Assembly: GCA_002407845.1 (NCBI GenBank)
Contig: DHPK01000015.1
Span: 79,682-96,309, forward strand
Direction of reading: 5' to 3'
Source: Leptolinea sp. UBA5366
Lineage (GTDB): Bacteria > Chloroflexota > Anaerolineae > Anaerolineales > Anaerolineaceae
Length of the DNA stretch: 16,628 bases
The notes under the pieces were generated by a model. That model was given only the letters and a program-made list of their open reading frames with translations, was not told the origin of the DNA and did no database searches. Both the position numbers and the translations under genes were made by a program. Below are positions 6,981-15,308 of the stretch, piece after piece (the stretch's first letter is position 1; each line of letters opens with the position of its first letter).

Positions 6981-7627
6981 ACGCTGCTCCGTAATGCGTT
7001 CGCTGCAAGGTTCATTTTAAGCCCGCCATCGGCATACACCAGATTGAAGAATTCTTTCCGGGCTGTCTTCGGAACTGCTTTCAGATCAACGTCGGACAGT
7101 CCTAAAATCGCCTCTCGAACCGCGCCGGCAGTGTTAGTTGAAAATCGAGTGAAATAGAAATAATCGAACAATGCTTTGGGCAAGGAGGCGACAGCTGCAA
7201 GCAGCCCCTGATAAGGTTTCAAAGCAAAATGATTGAACAGCTCAGGTTTAACGTGCCGGTATTGAAAAATGCCGATCGGATTTTGAATTGTACGCGTGTT
7301 GCCGCTGGTGATACAGGTGATAACATTTTCAGGAGTCCGCGCAATCTTCTCCCGCCGAAAAACTGAATCCATCGACAGATAAGATTGAGAGAGGATCAAT
7401 CCGCTGACAGCTGCGGTGAAATCAGCGTCTTTCCGATGGCTTTCGAAATAGGGTCTGGTCATATACATGCCCTTTTTCAGCTGGATGATCGTCCCATTTT
7501 TCATCCAGCGATAAAGAGCCGTCTGCACGCTGCCCGGCACCAGCGCGTCAGGTTCCGCCAGCTGCTGGATCGCCTGGACTGTGAAGTAAGGAGTTTCGTT
7601 GAATGCGTCAAGAATTGCTTTATTCAT
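6968..7627 (-). CDS. AbiEi-type antitoxin / winged-helix transcriptional regulator
   Basis: A 219-residue protein with the layout of AbiEi-family antitoxins. An N-terminal winged helix (about 13-55, ending GTIIQLKKGMYM) is followed by the C-terminal domain with YLSMDSVF (83-90), TSGNTRTIQNPIGIFQYRHV (107-126) and ASLPKALFDYFYF (147-159). Family members repress their own operon and neutralise the partner toxin. A longer open frame reaches 7720, but ATG 7627 is chosen because the conserved N-terminus begins there and a near-consensus promoter lies between the two positions. The ribosome binding site is poor (AAGG about 13 bases away), so the mRNA leader is probably very short. The last 13 bases overlap the nucleotidyltransferase gene, coupling the pair. 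It is transcribed away from the cas operon. Confidence 0.75.
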   Translation of the reverse strand: MNKAILDAFNETPYFTVQAIQQLAEPDALVPGSVQTALYRWMKNGTIIQLKKGMYMTRPYFESHRKDADFTAAVSGLILSQSYLSMDSVFRREKIARTPENVITCITSGNTRTIQNPIGIFQYRHVKPELFNHFALKPYQGLLAAVASLPKALFDYFYFTRFSTNTAGAVREAILGLSDVDLKAVPKTARKEFFNLVYADGGLKMNLAANALRSSVWRT

Positions 7628-7640
7628 ATCAGATAATAGA

Positions 7641-7678
7641 CCTTGATTAATTATCAGGGATATCAAAGACGATGTCAA
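7641..7678 (-). promoter_or_regulatory. Promoter of the AbiE-like operon with overlapping inverted repeat
   Basis: On the minus strand TTGACA (7673-7678) and GATAAT (7650-7655) are separated by exactly 17 bases, a near-perfect sigma-70 promoter. An inverted repeat, CTTTGAT (7662-7668) and ATCAAGG (7641-7647), six of seven bases matching, flanks the -10 box with half-sites 21 bp apart, two helical turns. This is well placed for repression by the antitoxin, as known for AbiEi proteins. The operator role is inference. Confidence 0.7.
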
Positions 7679-7740
7679 GAAAAAGGGGATGTTCCTCGCT
7701 ATTTCACATGACAAAACCATTAAGGATTAATAAGCTATCT

Positions 7741-7749
7741 TGATACAAT
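7741..7749 (+). promoter_or_regulatory. Candidate extended -10 element of the cas operon
   Basis: TGATACAAT fits an extended -10 element (TG, one base, TACAAT) about 85 bases before cas3, and another TACAAT lies at 7755-7760. No good -35 is present. This is the best candidate I see in the gap between the divergent AbiE-like and cas operons. Confidence 0.35.
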
Positions 7750-7834
7750 TTATTTACAATGATTTTTTACAGCGTTCAGTACCATTTGCCTTAGCTCTGA
7801 TCCATTCTTTATCCTGCTTTTTGGGAGAAACAAA

Positions 7835-10066
7835 ATGGAATATTACGCTCATTCCTTGACCGAAGACAAAAACAAGTGGCAGCCATTGAAAGATCACCTC
7901 TCATCCGTGAGCCTTCTCGCAGGCGGTTTTGCAAATAAATTCGGTGCGCAATCATATGGGGAAACAGGCGGACGGTTCCATGATCTCGGAAAGTATCAAA
8001 TTGTGTTTCAGAGAAGATTAGAGGGATCAAAAGAGAGAATTCCGCATTCATCAGCCGGCGCAAAAGAACTCCTTGCGCTATATTCGGGAAATACCATTGA
8101 AAGAATTATTGCCACGATGATCGCCTACTGCATTGTCGGGCATCACACCGGTCTCCCGAATTATTCCTCAGTAACTGGTGATCAGACCGCCAAAACATTA
8201 AAGAGCCGTTTAAAAGAACAAATAACGGATTATTCTGCATATAAAGATGAGATACTGCTCGAAGAAATCGATTTTCCGTCAAAACTGCCAATTATTCCTG
8301 ACAGTTCGAACTTTGGAAGCACGTTCTCTTTTTTCATCAGGATGCTCTATTCAACGATTGTAGATGCGGACTTTTTGGATACTGAAATTGCGATGAATGA
8401 TGGAGTCATTGTCCGCGAACCCTTTCCATCCTTATCCGTCCTCGAACAAAAACTCAATTTTCATCTTGAATCATTCATGAATCCTCAAAACGAAATAAAC
8501 CATCAGCGAACGAAAACACTGCGTGAATGCATCGAGAAGGGGAAAAATACTGATCGCGGCTATTACAGCCTGACTGTCCCGACAGGCGGAGGAAAGACGC
8601 TGGCATCCTTAGCGTTTGCAATGAAACACGCGATTCGGAATGAAATGGATCGCATTATTTACGTCATCCCATATACCTCAATCATTGATCAGACCGCCTC
8701 AAATTTTAAAAATATTTTCGGAGATTCAAACGTGTTGGAACACCAGTCAAATTTCGATTGGAATAAATTTGAAAAACAACTATCTAATGAAGAAATCCCG
8801 GATTATGCAAACTCAATGGTTAAAAAATTGAGATTAGCATCCGAAAATTGGGACGTTCCAATTGTTGTTACAACGAATGTGCAATTTTTCGAATCATTGT
8901 ATTCAAACCGGTCATCAAAAACGCGAAAACTGCACAACATAGTCAACAGCATCATCATTTTTGATGAAGCACAGATGATACCAATTGATTTCATGCTCCC
9001 TTGCATCAAATCCGTTCATGAGCTGGTAAAGAATTACCGCGCGACTGCAGTCTTTTGCACCGCAACACAGCCGAAATTAGCGCAATTTTTCCCAGATTCA
9101 GTCAGTATTACGGAAATCATTGATGACACTTACAGCCTTGAAGATTTCTACAAGCGAGTCGATGTTAACTATATTGGGATTAAGAACCGCGACCAAATCG
9201 CGAAATTAATTGCGTCAGAACCTCAGGTTTTATGCATTGTGAACACCAAGCAAAAAGCTATCGATATTTTTAACCTTTTACCGGAAGACGGAAGATTCCA
9301 TCTATCCACCTATATGTGCCCGGTTCACCGTCATGAGACGCTTGCAGAGATTAAAAACCGTTTACAGAATGGTCAAACGTGCCGGGTAGTTTCTACTTCT
9401 TTGATTGAGGCGGGGGTTGACATAGATTTTCCGATTGGCTTCCGAGAATTGACCGGACTGGATTCACTCATCCAATCCGCTGGCAGAATTAACCGTGAAA
9501 ACAGATTGACAACGAAAGGGAAACTGTTCATTTTTGAATTAGCAGACGAGACGAAAACCAGAGTTCCCAGCGAGCTAAAACAGCGAATTCAAATTTCTAA
9601 ACAATTAATTAATAAATATCATGATAATCCCATTTCGATAAAAGCAATTGAAGAATACTTCACACAGCTTTATTCAGTCAAAACACCAGCATCTTTTGAT
9701 ATAGCCGGCATCATGCAAAAACTGAATTCTATGTCGCCCGAATTGGTTGATATCCCGTTTAAAACGATTGCGGATGATTTTAAATTGATTGAAGACCGTT
9801 CAATTCCTATCATCATCCCTTACAATAATGAAGCGGTTAAGTTCATTTCTCAATTGGAATATTCAGATTTTCCTCGCAAGATCGTTCGTGAGCTCCAGAA
9901 ATTTACAGTCAACGTCTATCAATATGAATACGAACGTCTTTTAGGCGCTGCCATAATCAACACAATTTTTGCCCGTTATAACGTGCTCATTAATCCAGCG
10001 GAAAACTATGGGACCACAGGAATTAAAATTCCTCCAGCGGATCAAAGCTTGGGGATTATGGTTTAA
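7835..10066 (+). CDS. cas3: CRISPR-associated nuclease/helicase Cas3 (type I-C)
   Basis: A 743-residue Cas3 with an N-terminal HD nuclease and a C-terminal superfamily 2 helicase. HD residues are intact: H21, H49-D50 in RFHDLGK, H71, the H103-H104 pair in GHHTG and D178-D180 in VDADFLD. Helicase motifs are present: Walker A TGGGKT (250-255), DEAQ (377-380), CTATQP (408-413), STSLIEAGVDIDF (about 518) and QSAGRINRE (about 546). Recruited by Cascade, Cas3 nicks and unwinds the invading DNA strand processively in the 3'-5' direction. A GGGAGA precedes the ATG. This is the first gene of the operon, 20-30 bp before cas5c. All catalytic residues I can check are kept, so it should be active. Confidence 0.96.
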   Translation: MEYYAHSLTEDKNKWQPLKDHLSSVSLLAGGFANKFGAQSYGETGGRFHDLGKYQIVFQRRLEGSKERIPHSSAGAKELLALYSGNTIERIIATMIAYCIVGHHTGLPNYSSVTGDQTAKTLKSRLKEQITDYSAYKDEILLEEIDFPSKLPIIPDSSNFGSTFSFFIRMLYSTIVDADFLDTEIAMNDGVIVREPFPSLSVLEQKLNFHLESFMNPQNEINHQRTKTLRECIEKGKNTDRGYYSLTVPTGGGKTLASLAFAMKHAIRNEMDRIIYVIPYTSIIDQTASNFKNIFGDSNVLEHQSNFDWNKFEKQLSNEEIPDYANSMVKKLRLASENWDVPIVVTTNVQFFESLYSNRSSKTRKLHNIVNSIIIFDEAQMIPIDFMLPCIKSVHELVKNYRATAVFCTATQPKLAQFFPDSVSITEIIDDTYSLEDFYKRVDVNYIGIKNRDQIAKLIASEPQVLCIVNTKQKAIDIFNLLPEDGRFHLSTYMCPVHRHETLAEIKNRLQNGQTCRVVSTSLIEAGVDIDFPIGFRELTGLDSLIQSAGRINRENRLTTKGKLFIFELADETKTRVPSELKQRIQISKQLINKYHDNPISIKAIEEYFTQLYSVKTPASFDIAGIMQKLNSMSPELVDIPFKTIADDFKLIEDRSIPIIIPYNNEAVKFISQLEYSDFPRKIVRELQKFTVNVYQYEYERLLGAAIINTIFARYNVLINPAENYGTTGIKIPPADQSLGIMV

Positions 10067-10095
10067 AGACTATTTGAATAGAAAGGATGATAAGG

Positions 10096-10758
10096 ATGGG
10101 TTATGGAATCAAGATACTGATCAAGGGCGATTATGCCTGTTTTACCCGCCCGGAAATGAAAGTCGAACGAGTCAGTTATGACATCATTACGCCTTCAGCC
10201 GCCCGCGGAATTATTGAAGCGGTTTACTGGAAACCAGCAATCAGGTGGATTATTGACAAGATCTACGTGATAAATCCGATCAAATTTACAAATATTAAAC
10301 GGAATGAGGTTGCCGGAAAAATTCCGGATCTCGTTCCGAACTCAATCCTCAAAGGGAAATCTGAACGGTTTTTTATAGATAGCAATGCTGCCCGCCAGCA
10401 GCGCAGTTCGATGATCCTGAAAGATGTTGAATACGTCGTCTGCGCTCATTTTGAACTAACGGAATCGGCCGATCCGGCGACAGAAACTGTTGAAAAACAT
10501 TACAACTGCGCTTTGCGCCGCTTCCGAAAAGGGCAATCTTATCACCAGCCTTATTTGGGCACCCGAGAATTCGGGGCTGATGTTGAACTTCTTCCGGATG
10601 ATTTTCAAATCCAAAGTCAGTTATCCGGTACATTGGATCTGGGGTGGATGCTCTATGACCTCAATTATTCAGACCCTGAAAATATTCAGCCTCAATTTTT
10701 TAAATCGGTTCTTGAGGACGGCAAGCTTGACTTATCGCATGTAGAGCTGGTGAGGTAA
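10096..10758 (+). CDS. cas5c: Cas5c (Cas5d), pre-crRNA processing endoribonuclease
   Basis: A 220-residue Cas5 of subtype I-C beginning MGYGIKILIKGDYACFTRPE, a hallmark N-terminus, followed by ITPSAARGIIEAVYWKPAIRW (31-51). In subtype I-C there is no Cas6, and Cas5 cuts the repeat RNA. The likely catalytic set is Y44 and the K134-H135 pair (VEKHY), by comparison with the Bacillus halodurans enzyme. It stays bound to the 5' handle in Cascade. ATG 10096 is preferred over the in-frame ATG 10087, because AAAGGA at 10082-10087 is then eight bases away and the conserved N-terminus starts there. The cas8c start follows two bases after its stop. Confidence 0.95.
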   Translation: MGYGIKILIKGDYACFTRPEMKVERVSYDIITPSAARGIIEAVYWKPAIRWIIDKIYVINPIKFTNIKRNEVAGKIPDLVPNSILKGKSERFFIDSNAARQQRSSMILKDVEYVVCAHFELTESADPATETVEKHYNCALRRFRKGQSYHQPYLGTREFGADVELLPDDFQIQSQLSGTLDLGWMLYDLNYSDPENIQPQFFKSVLEDGKLDLSHVELVR

Positions 10759-10760
10759 AC

Positions 10761-12665
10761 ATGATAATCCAAGCTGCAGCGAGATATTACAAAATTCTAG
10801 CCGCTGACCCAAACTGCGATATTCCAAGACGGGGATATTCAATTGTAAACATCAATTTCGTGTTAGTTCTTTCACGCGATGGTGAAATCGTCAACCTGAT
10901 TCCATTGGTTGAAAAAGTTATGCAAGGGAAAAAAGAAGTAGAGCGAGCGATTCAAATCGTTGTGCCTGAACAGGTTCAACGGTCCGGCAGTTCACCCAAA
11001 TCGAACTTCCTTTGGGATAATTCGACCTTCGTCCTTGGAATAACCTCTAATGAAGCGCCAGGTTATGGAAAACTCCGTTTTGATTCATTTCGAGAACGAA
11101 ATCGCGGAGCCTTAGCAGGAATTGACTGTCCTGAAGCCCAAGCAGTGATCGCTTTTTTCGACCGATATGATATGGAGTCAATCCGACAAAATGAGAGCAT
11201 CGCGGATCAGATTGAATCCCTGTTGAAAGGAATGAACAGCAATATTATTTTCAAGCTTGATGGAAAAACAGAATATATTCATGAAAGCGAGAGAATCAAA
11301 AAGTTTTGGGATAATTCTCTGAAATCGGCTGATTCTGAGACAATTGGGCAATGCCTGGCAACTGGAGCAAAACACCCCATCGCCCGCCTCCATCGGCCGC
11401 TAAAAGGTGTATATGGCGCAAGGCCAACTGGCGCAGTTTTAGTGGGCGTGAATGATCCTGCTTATGAGTCATTCAACAAGAAACAAGGTGAAATTTCTCC
11501 AGTCAGTGCTCAGGTTGAATTCGAATATACAACTGCATTGAACTACCTGCTCACTTCAAATACAAACAGGCAGCGTATCAATCTAGCGGAAACCACAGTA
11601 ATTTATTGGGCTGAAAGTCCTGACAAATCGTACACAGATCTTTTTCGCGCGTTATTTACGCCTGAGTGGACACCGAGTGAAGAGGAAATGGCGAAAATCG
11701 ATTCAACCCGTGATCCAACTGCAGAAAAAGCACTAAAAGCCATCACGGAAGCAATCAGGGAAGGGAAACCGATTGATTTAAATTCAACATTGGAAGGGAT
11801 TGATCCGGACACGAAGTTTTACATATTAGGGATCAAACCCAATGCTGCCCGCGCGTCTGTGAAGTTCTTTTTACAGGAACCATTTATAACCGTTGTAAAA
11901 AATGTCATGCAGCATTATCAAGACATGCAAATCGAGAAACAATTTCCTTCCCAATTCGACCTGCTCTATCCTTTCGCGATTGTGAATGAGACGATATCTC
12001 CAAATGCTCAGAAAAAAGAAGCATCGCCGTTACTGGCTGGCACCTTGCTCCAGGCAATTCTAACAAAAAGGCGATATCCTGAGATGTTGTACACCAGCAT
12101 CATCACGCGCATTCGCTGTGATGCGGACAATTCTGATAAAAGAATTGAAAAGATTAACTATATTCGAGCCAGCATCATCAAAGGTTGTTTAACAAGAAAA
12201 ACGATCATTAAGAACAATAAACAAATCCAGGAGGTTTTAACCATGACTTTGAACACAGATGCAGACATGCCAGCATATGTTTTGGGACGTCTTTTTGCTG
12301 TGCTGGAAAAAGCACAGATCGATGCAGCCTTTCCAAATAAATTGAACTCGACAATTAAAGATCGCTATTTTGCCTCTGCTTGTGCAACACCCGCTACTGT
12401 TTTTCCAGTATTACTGCGCCTTGCCCAACACCATATCTCTAAGGCAGAATATGGAAGAAATATCGATCTGAGAATTCAAGATATTATGCAAAAACTTGAT
12501 GTCGAACGCAACCCATTTCCTGCCCATCTTTCACTGGATGATCAGGGAATATTCATCTTAGGTTATTACCATCAAAGAAATGCTTTATACAAATCACTAT
12601 CATCAAAAATCGATGATTCATCACCTGAAACCGAAAAACAAAATGAGGAGAATGAAAATGAGTAA
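10761..12665 (+). CDS. cas8c: Cas8c (Csd1), large subunit of type I-C Cascade
   Basis: A 634-residue protein with the Csd1/Cas8c layout. The N-terminus (MIIQAAARYYKILAADPNCD, then RGYSIVNINFVLVLSRDGEI) and the segments SNFLWDNSTFVLGI (about residues 83-96) and LLTSNTNRQRINLAETTVIYWAE (about 264-286) are typical. Cas8c recognises the protospacer-adjacent motif (TTC in characterised I-C systems) and anchors the target DNA. The C-terminal 140 residues form the small-subunit-like helical domain, which is also made separately as Cas11c from an internal start. The last residues are acidic (EENENE), a low-complexity tail. The stop overlaps the start of cas7 by 8 bp. Confidence 0.95.
   Translation: MIIQAAARYYKILAADPNCDIPRRGYSIVNINFVLVLSRDGEIVNLIPLVEKVMQGKKEVERAIQIVVPEQVQRSGSSPKSNFLWDNSTFVLGITSNEAPGYGKLRFDSFRERNRGALAGIDCPEAQAVIAFFDRYDMESIRQNESIADQIESLLKGMNSNIIFKLDGKTEYIHESERIKKFWDNSLKSADSETIGQCLATGAKHPIARLHRPLKGVYGARPTGAVLVGVNDPAYESFNKKQGEISPVSAQVEFEYTTALNYLLTSNTNRQRINLAETTVIYWAESPDKSYTDLFRALFTPEWTPSEEEMAKIDSTRDPTAEKALKAITEAIREGKPIDLNSTLEGIDPDTKFYILGIKPNAARASVKFFLQEPFITVVKNVMQHYQDMQIEKQFPSQFDLLYPFAIVNETISPNAQKKEASPLLAGTLLQAILTKRRYPEMLYTSIITRIRCDADNSDKRIEKINYIRASIIKGCLTRKTIIKNNKQIQEVLTMTLNTDADMPAYVLGRLFAVLEKAQIDAAFPNKLNSTIKDRYFASACATPATVFPVLLRLAQHHISKAEYGRNIDLRIQDIMQKLDVERNPFPAHLSLDDQGIFILGYYHQRNALYKSLSSKIDDSSPETEKQNEENENE
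12229..12234 (+). promoter_or_regulatory. Internal Shine-Dalgarno site for Cas11c
   Basis: A perfect AGGAGG lies inside cas8c, eight bases before an in-frame ATG at 12243. It is stronger than the ribosome binding sites before most genes in the operon and is hard to explain by the coding requirement alone. Confidence 0.85.
12243..12665 (+). CDS. cas11c: Cas11c, small subunit made by internal translation of cas8c
   Basis: In-frame with cas8c, an ATG at 12243 (Met495 of Cas8c) behind AGGAGG would give a 140-residue protein identical to the Cas8c C-terminus. It starts MTLNTDADMPAYVLGRLFAV and is rich in predicted helix. Separate production of the small subunit from within cas8c is established for type I-C systems, where Cas11 copies line the Cascade belly and stabilise the R-loop. 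Size, position and the strong ribosome binding site all match. It ends in the same acidic tail as Cas8c and overlaps the cas7 start. Confidence 0.85.
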   Translation: MTLNTDADMPAYVLGRLFAVLEKAQIDAAFPNKLNSTIKDRYFASACATPATVFPVLLRLAQHHISKAEYGRNIDLRIQDIMQKLDVERNPFPAHLSLDDQGIFILGYYHQRNALYKSLSSKIDDSSPETEKQNEENENE

Positions 12666-13548
12666 CCTGATTCAAAATCGTTATGAATTTGTCCTGTATT
12701 ACGAAGTAACAAATGGGAACCCGAATGGGGATCCAGATGCTGGAAACATGCCGCGAATCGATCCTGAAACTGGCTATGGGATTGTAACGGACGTCTGCCT
12801 AAAACGGAAAATTCGCAACTATGTCCAATATAAAATGGAAGATCGTCCAGGCTATAAGATTTATGTCACGGAAGGCATTCCGCTGAATGACCAGCATGCG
12901 ACAGCCTACGTCCAAAATGAAATTCCCGTTCCAAAAAACAAAAAAGAGGAGGATGCAATCCGAAAAGATACTGATAAAATCGCTTTGCTTCGCAAGACCA
13001 TGTGTGACAATTTCTATGACGTCCGCACATTCGGCGCGGTTATGTCTACCGGAGTCAATTGCGGGCAAGTGCTCGGCCCAGTACAAATCAATTTTTCGCG
13101 CAGCGTCGACCCGATTGTTCAGCAGGAATTGACAATCACGCGATTGACAGTTACCCGGGGTGAAGATGATAAAACAACTGAAATGGGTCGAAAACACGTC
13201 ATTCCGTATGGGTTATATCGCGTCGAAGGCTATATTTCCGCAAAAATTGCCAACCATCCTATTAAAGGTACTGGGTTTTCTGAGGATGATTTAAATCTAT
13301 TCTGGGACGCGTTAATCAACATGTTTGAGCATGACCATTCCGCCTCACGGGGAAAAATGTCCAGTAGAAAACTGTTTGTATTCAAGCATGCTGATGAGTT
13401 TGGAAATGCTCTATCTCACCAACTTTTTGAACTGATCGAAGCAAACCGCTGCAATGAAGCTGAACCTGCCCGCAGATTTTCAGATTATCAAATAACGGTT
13501 GAACGCGAAAAAGTTCCTGAGGGAGTCAGCCTTATCGAAATGTTGTAG
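12658..13548 (+). CDS. cas7c: Cas7c (Csd2), Cascade backbone subunit
   Basis: A 296-residue Cas7 of subtype I-C. Its N-terminal signature is YYEVTNGNPNGDPDAGNMPR (about 14-33) followed by TGYGIVTDVCLKRKIRNYV, and the central block FGAVMSTGVNCGQVLGPVQI is also typical. Multiple copies polymerise along the crRNA spacer to form the Cascade backbone. The start is placed at ATG 12658, seven bases after GAGGAG. An alternative ATG at 12652 is closer to the site, and a longer open frame from 12580 lies inside cas8c without family similarity. It overlaps the cas8c/cas11c stop by 8 bp, implying coupled translation, which suits a subunit needed in excess. Confidence 0.96.
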   Translation: MSNLIQNRYEFVLYYEVTNGNPNGDPDAGNMPRIDPETGYGIVTDVCLKRKIRNYVQYKMEDRPGYKIYVTEGIPLNDQHATAYVQNEIPVPKNKKEEDAIRKDTDKIALLRKTMCDNFYDVRTFGAVMSTGVNCGQVLGPVQINFSRSVDPIVQQELTITRLTVTRGEDDKTTEMGRKHVIPYGLYRVEGYISAKIANHPIKGTGFSEDDLNLFWDALINMFEHDHSASRGKMSSRKLFVFKHADEFGNALSHQLFELIEANRCNEAEPARRFSDYQITVEREKVPEGVSLIEML

Positions 13549-13564
13549 AGAAGATAATGAGACC

Positions 13565-14230
13565 ATGACATACAATCCTGACGAACTTCTGCTCCTGTCC
13601 GGCATCCAGCATTTCATGTTTTGCCGCCGTCAATGGGCTTTGATTCATGTTGAAAAGCTTTGGAAGGAAGACGCCAGAACACTTGAAGGGGCGCAGCTTC
13701 ACCAGAAAACCGACGATCCGTTCGAACGGGAGACGAAACACGGCATGATTATTTCGCGGGCTTTACCAGTCATTTCTTATGAAATAGGACTTCAAGGCAT
13801 ATGTGATGTCGTAGAGTTCATGCCTGATCCAGCTGGAGTTCAATTAGTCGGCCACAAAGGCAGTTTTTTAGCTGCGCCTGTTGAATATAAACACGGGAAG
13901 GTTAAAGAATCGCTTGCAGACCAGTTACAACTCTGCGCTCAGGCAATGTGCCTAGAAGAAATGCTTTCAGTCAACATCCCACTTGGCTATCTCTTTTACT
14001 GGAGTTCCAGGCAGAGAATTGCAGTTGACCTCGAGCAATCATTGCGCACCAAAGTTATTGACCTTTCAAAAGAAATGCATCAATACTTCGCGCGCGGCTA
14101 TACGCCAAAAGTGAGAAAAGAAAAGTTTTGCAGATCTTGCTCCATGATTGATTTATGTTGTCCGGATATGCAATCGAGATCGAGAAGAGTAGACGAGTAT
14201 ATTTCAAAAATTTTGGCGGAGGATAAGTGA
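13565..14230 (+). CDS. cas4: Cas4 adaptation exonuclease (RecB-like, Fe-S)
   Basis: A 221-residue Cas4. The RecB-like nuclease residues are visible: H46 (LHQK), D81 (GICDVVEF), the E107-x-K109 pair in VEYKHGK and the glutamines of DQLQLCAQAM (about 119-128). Cysteines for the iron-sulfur cluster are C20 (FMFCRRQW) and C189, C192 and C198 near the C-terminus (FCRSCSMIDLC). Cas4 works with Cas1-Cas2 to trim prespacers and select those with a correct adjacent motif and orientation. ATG 13565 is chosen by the conserved start TYNPDELLLLSGIQHFMFC. The ribosome binding site is weak. An open frame reaching back into cas7 has no family similarity. Its stop overlaps the cas1 start. Confidence 0.95.
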   Translation: MTYNPDELLLLSGIQHFMFCRRQWALIHVEKLWKEDARTLEGAQLHQKTDDPFERETKHGMIISRALPVISYEIGLQGICDVVEFMPDPAGVQLVGHKGSFLAAPVEYKHGKVKESLADQLQLCAQAMCLEEMLSVNIPLGYLFYWSSRQRIAVDLEQSLRTKVIDLSKEMHQYFARGYTPKVRKEKFCRSCSMIDLCCPDMQSRSRRVDEYISKILAEDK

Positions 14231-15258
14231 AAAAACTGCTGAATGTGTTATACGTAACCACACCAGATGCCTATGTCAGCCTGGATGGAGAAAATGTTGT
14301 AGTCCGTGTTGAACAAGAAACAGCAGCGCGCGTTCCACTTCACAACCTTGAACAAATAATGTGTTTTGGGTATCAAGGAGCAAGTCCGGCACTGATGGCT
14401 GCATGTGCGAAACGCGATATTGGGTTATGTTTTTTCACTTCACGAGGTCGTTTTTTAGCACGCGTAAGCGGAGAAATTCGCGGAAATGTCCTCCTGCGAA
14501 AACGGCAATATCAAATTTCTGAGAATCAGGAAGAAAGCGTCCAAATTGCAAAGAATTTCATCATAGGAAAAATTTATAATTGTCGGAAAGTGTTGTCTCG
14601 CGCATTGAGAGACCATTCCTTAAGCATTGATGCAGCCCGAGTGACTCAAAATCTCGAACTCCTGCGGAACCATATGCAGCAGCTCGATTTATGCAGTTCG
14701 ATCCAAGACCTGATGGGAATGGAAGGAACAGCTGCAAAGACATATTTCTCGGTCTTCGATGAGTTAATTTTAAAAAATAAAGAGCATTTTTTCTTTAGAG
14801 AAAGAACCCGTCGGCCACCGCTGGACAATGTCAATGCAGTTTTATCATTCTTATATTCGATTCTTGCTAACGATGTCGCATCCGCGCTTGAATCAGTCGG
14901 ATTAGACCCATATGTTGGTTTTTTACATCAAGACCGACCTGGAAGAGCAAGTTTAGCGCTTGATATGATGGAAGAATTGAGACCAGTTTTTGTTGATCGG
15001 CTTGCGCTTTCTCTGATCAACAGGAACCAAATTTCACCGAATGGATTTATCCAAAAAGAAAACAGAGCTGTTTATATGACTGATGAGACAAAAAAAGAAA
15101 TTCTCAAGGCATGGCAGGAACGTAAAAATGATTTAATTACCCATCCATATTTGAATGAGAAAATTAAATTTGGCTTGATTCCCTATGCGCAATCCCTATT
15201 GATGGCTCGATTCATCAGAGGAGATATAGACGGTTATCCGCCGTTCTTCTGGGAATAA
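14227..15258 (+). CDS. cas1: Cas1 integrase (type I-C)
   Basis: A 343-residue Cas1 starting with GTG at 14227, overlapping the cas4 stop by 4 bp, with GGAGG about five bases upstream. The opening KKLLNVLYVTTPDAYVSLDG is typical of I-C Cas1. The metal-binding residues of the integrase active site are intact: E166 (GMEGTAAKTYF), H234 (GFLHQDRPGRASLALD) and D246 with E249. The Cas1-Cas2 complex inserts prespacers at the leader-proximal repeat. There is a gap of about 50 bp to cas2. Confidence 0.97.
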   Translation: MKKLLNVLYVTTPDAYVSLDGENVVVRVEQETAARVPLHNLEQIMCFGYQGASPALMAACAKRDIGLCFFTSRGRFLARVSGEIRGNVLLRKRQYQISENQEESVQIAKNFIIGKIYNCRKVLSRALRDHSLSIDAARVTQNLELLRNHMQQLDLCSSIQDLMGMEGTAAKTYFSVFDELILKNKEHFFFRERTRRPPLDNVNAVLSFLYSILANDVASALESVGLDPYVGFLHQDRPGRASLALDMMEELRPVFVDRLALSLINRNQISPNGFIQKENRAVYMTDETKKEILKAWQERKNDLITHPYLNEKIKFGLIPYAQSLLMARFIRGDIDGYPPFFWE

Positions 15259-15308
15259 CTGCACTTTAACAATTGAATATTTTTAAGGATAATACAGGAA
15301 GATTGCTT

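Noticed and set aside
7628..7720. Longer N-terminus (31 extra residues) for the AbiEi-type antitoxin
   Set aside because: A near-consensus promoter lies inside this stretch, and the extra residues do not resemble the family, which starts at the winged helix.
7721..7834. A small RNA antitoxin or mini toxin of the CreTA kind beside the cas operon
   Set aside because: No repeat-like sequence resembling the array repeat and no short ORF with a ribosome binding site was seen in this gap.
12580..12657. Upstream extension of cas7 inside cas8c
   Set aside because: The extra residues lack Cas7 similarity, and ATG 12658 has a properly placed GAGGAG.
13499..13564. Upstream extension of cas4 inside cas7
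   Set aside because: Cas4 family similarity begins at ATG 13565; the extension is a shadow of the cas7 reading frame.
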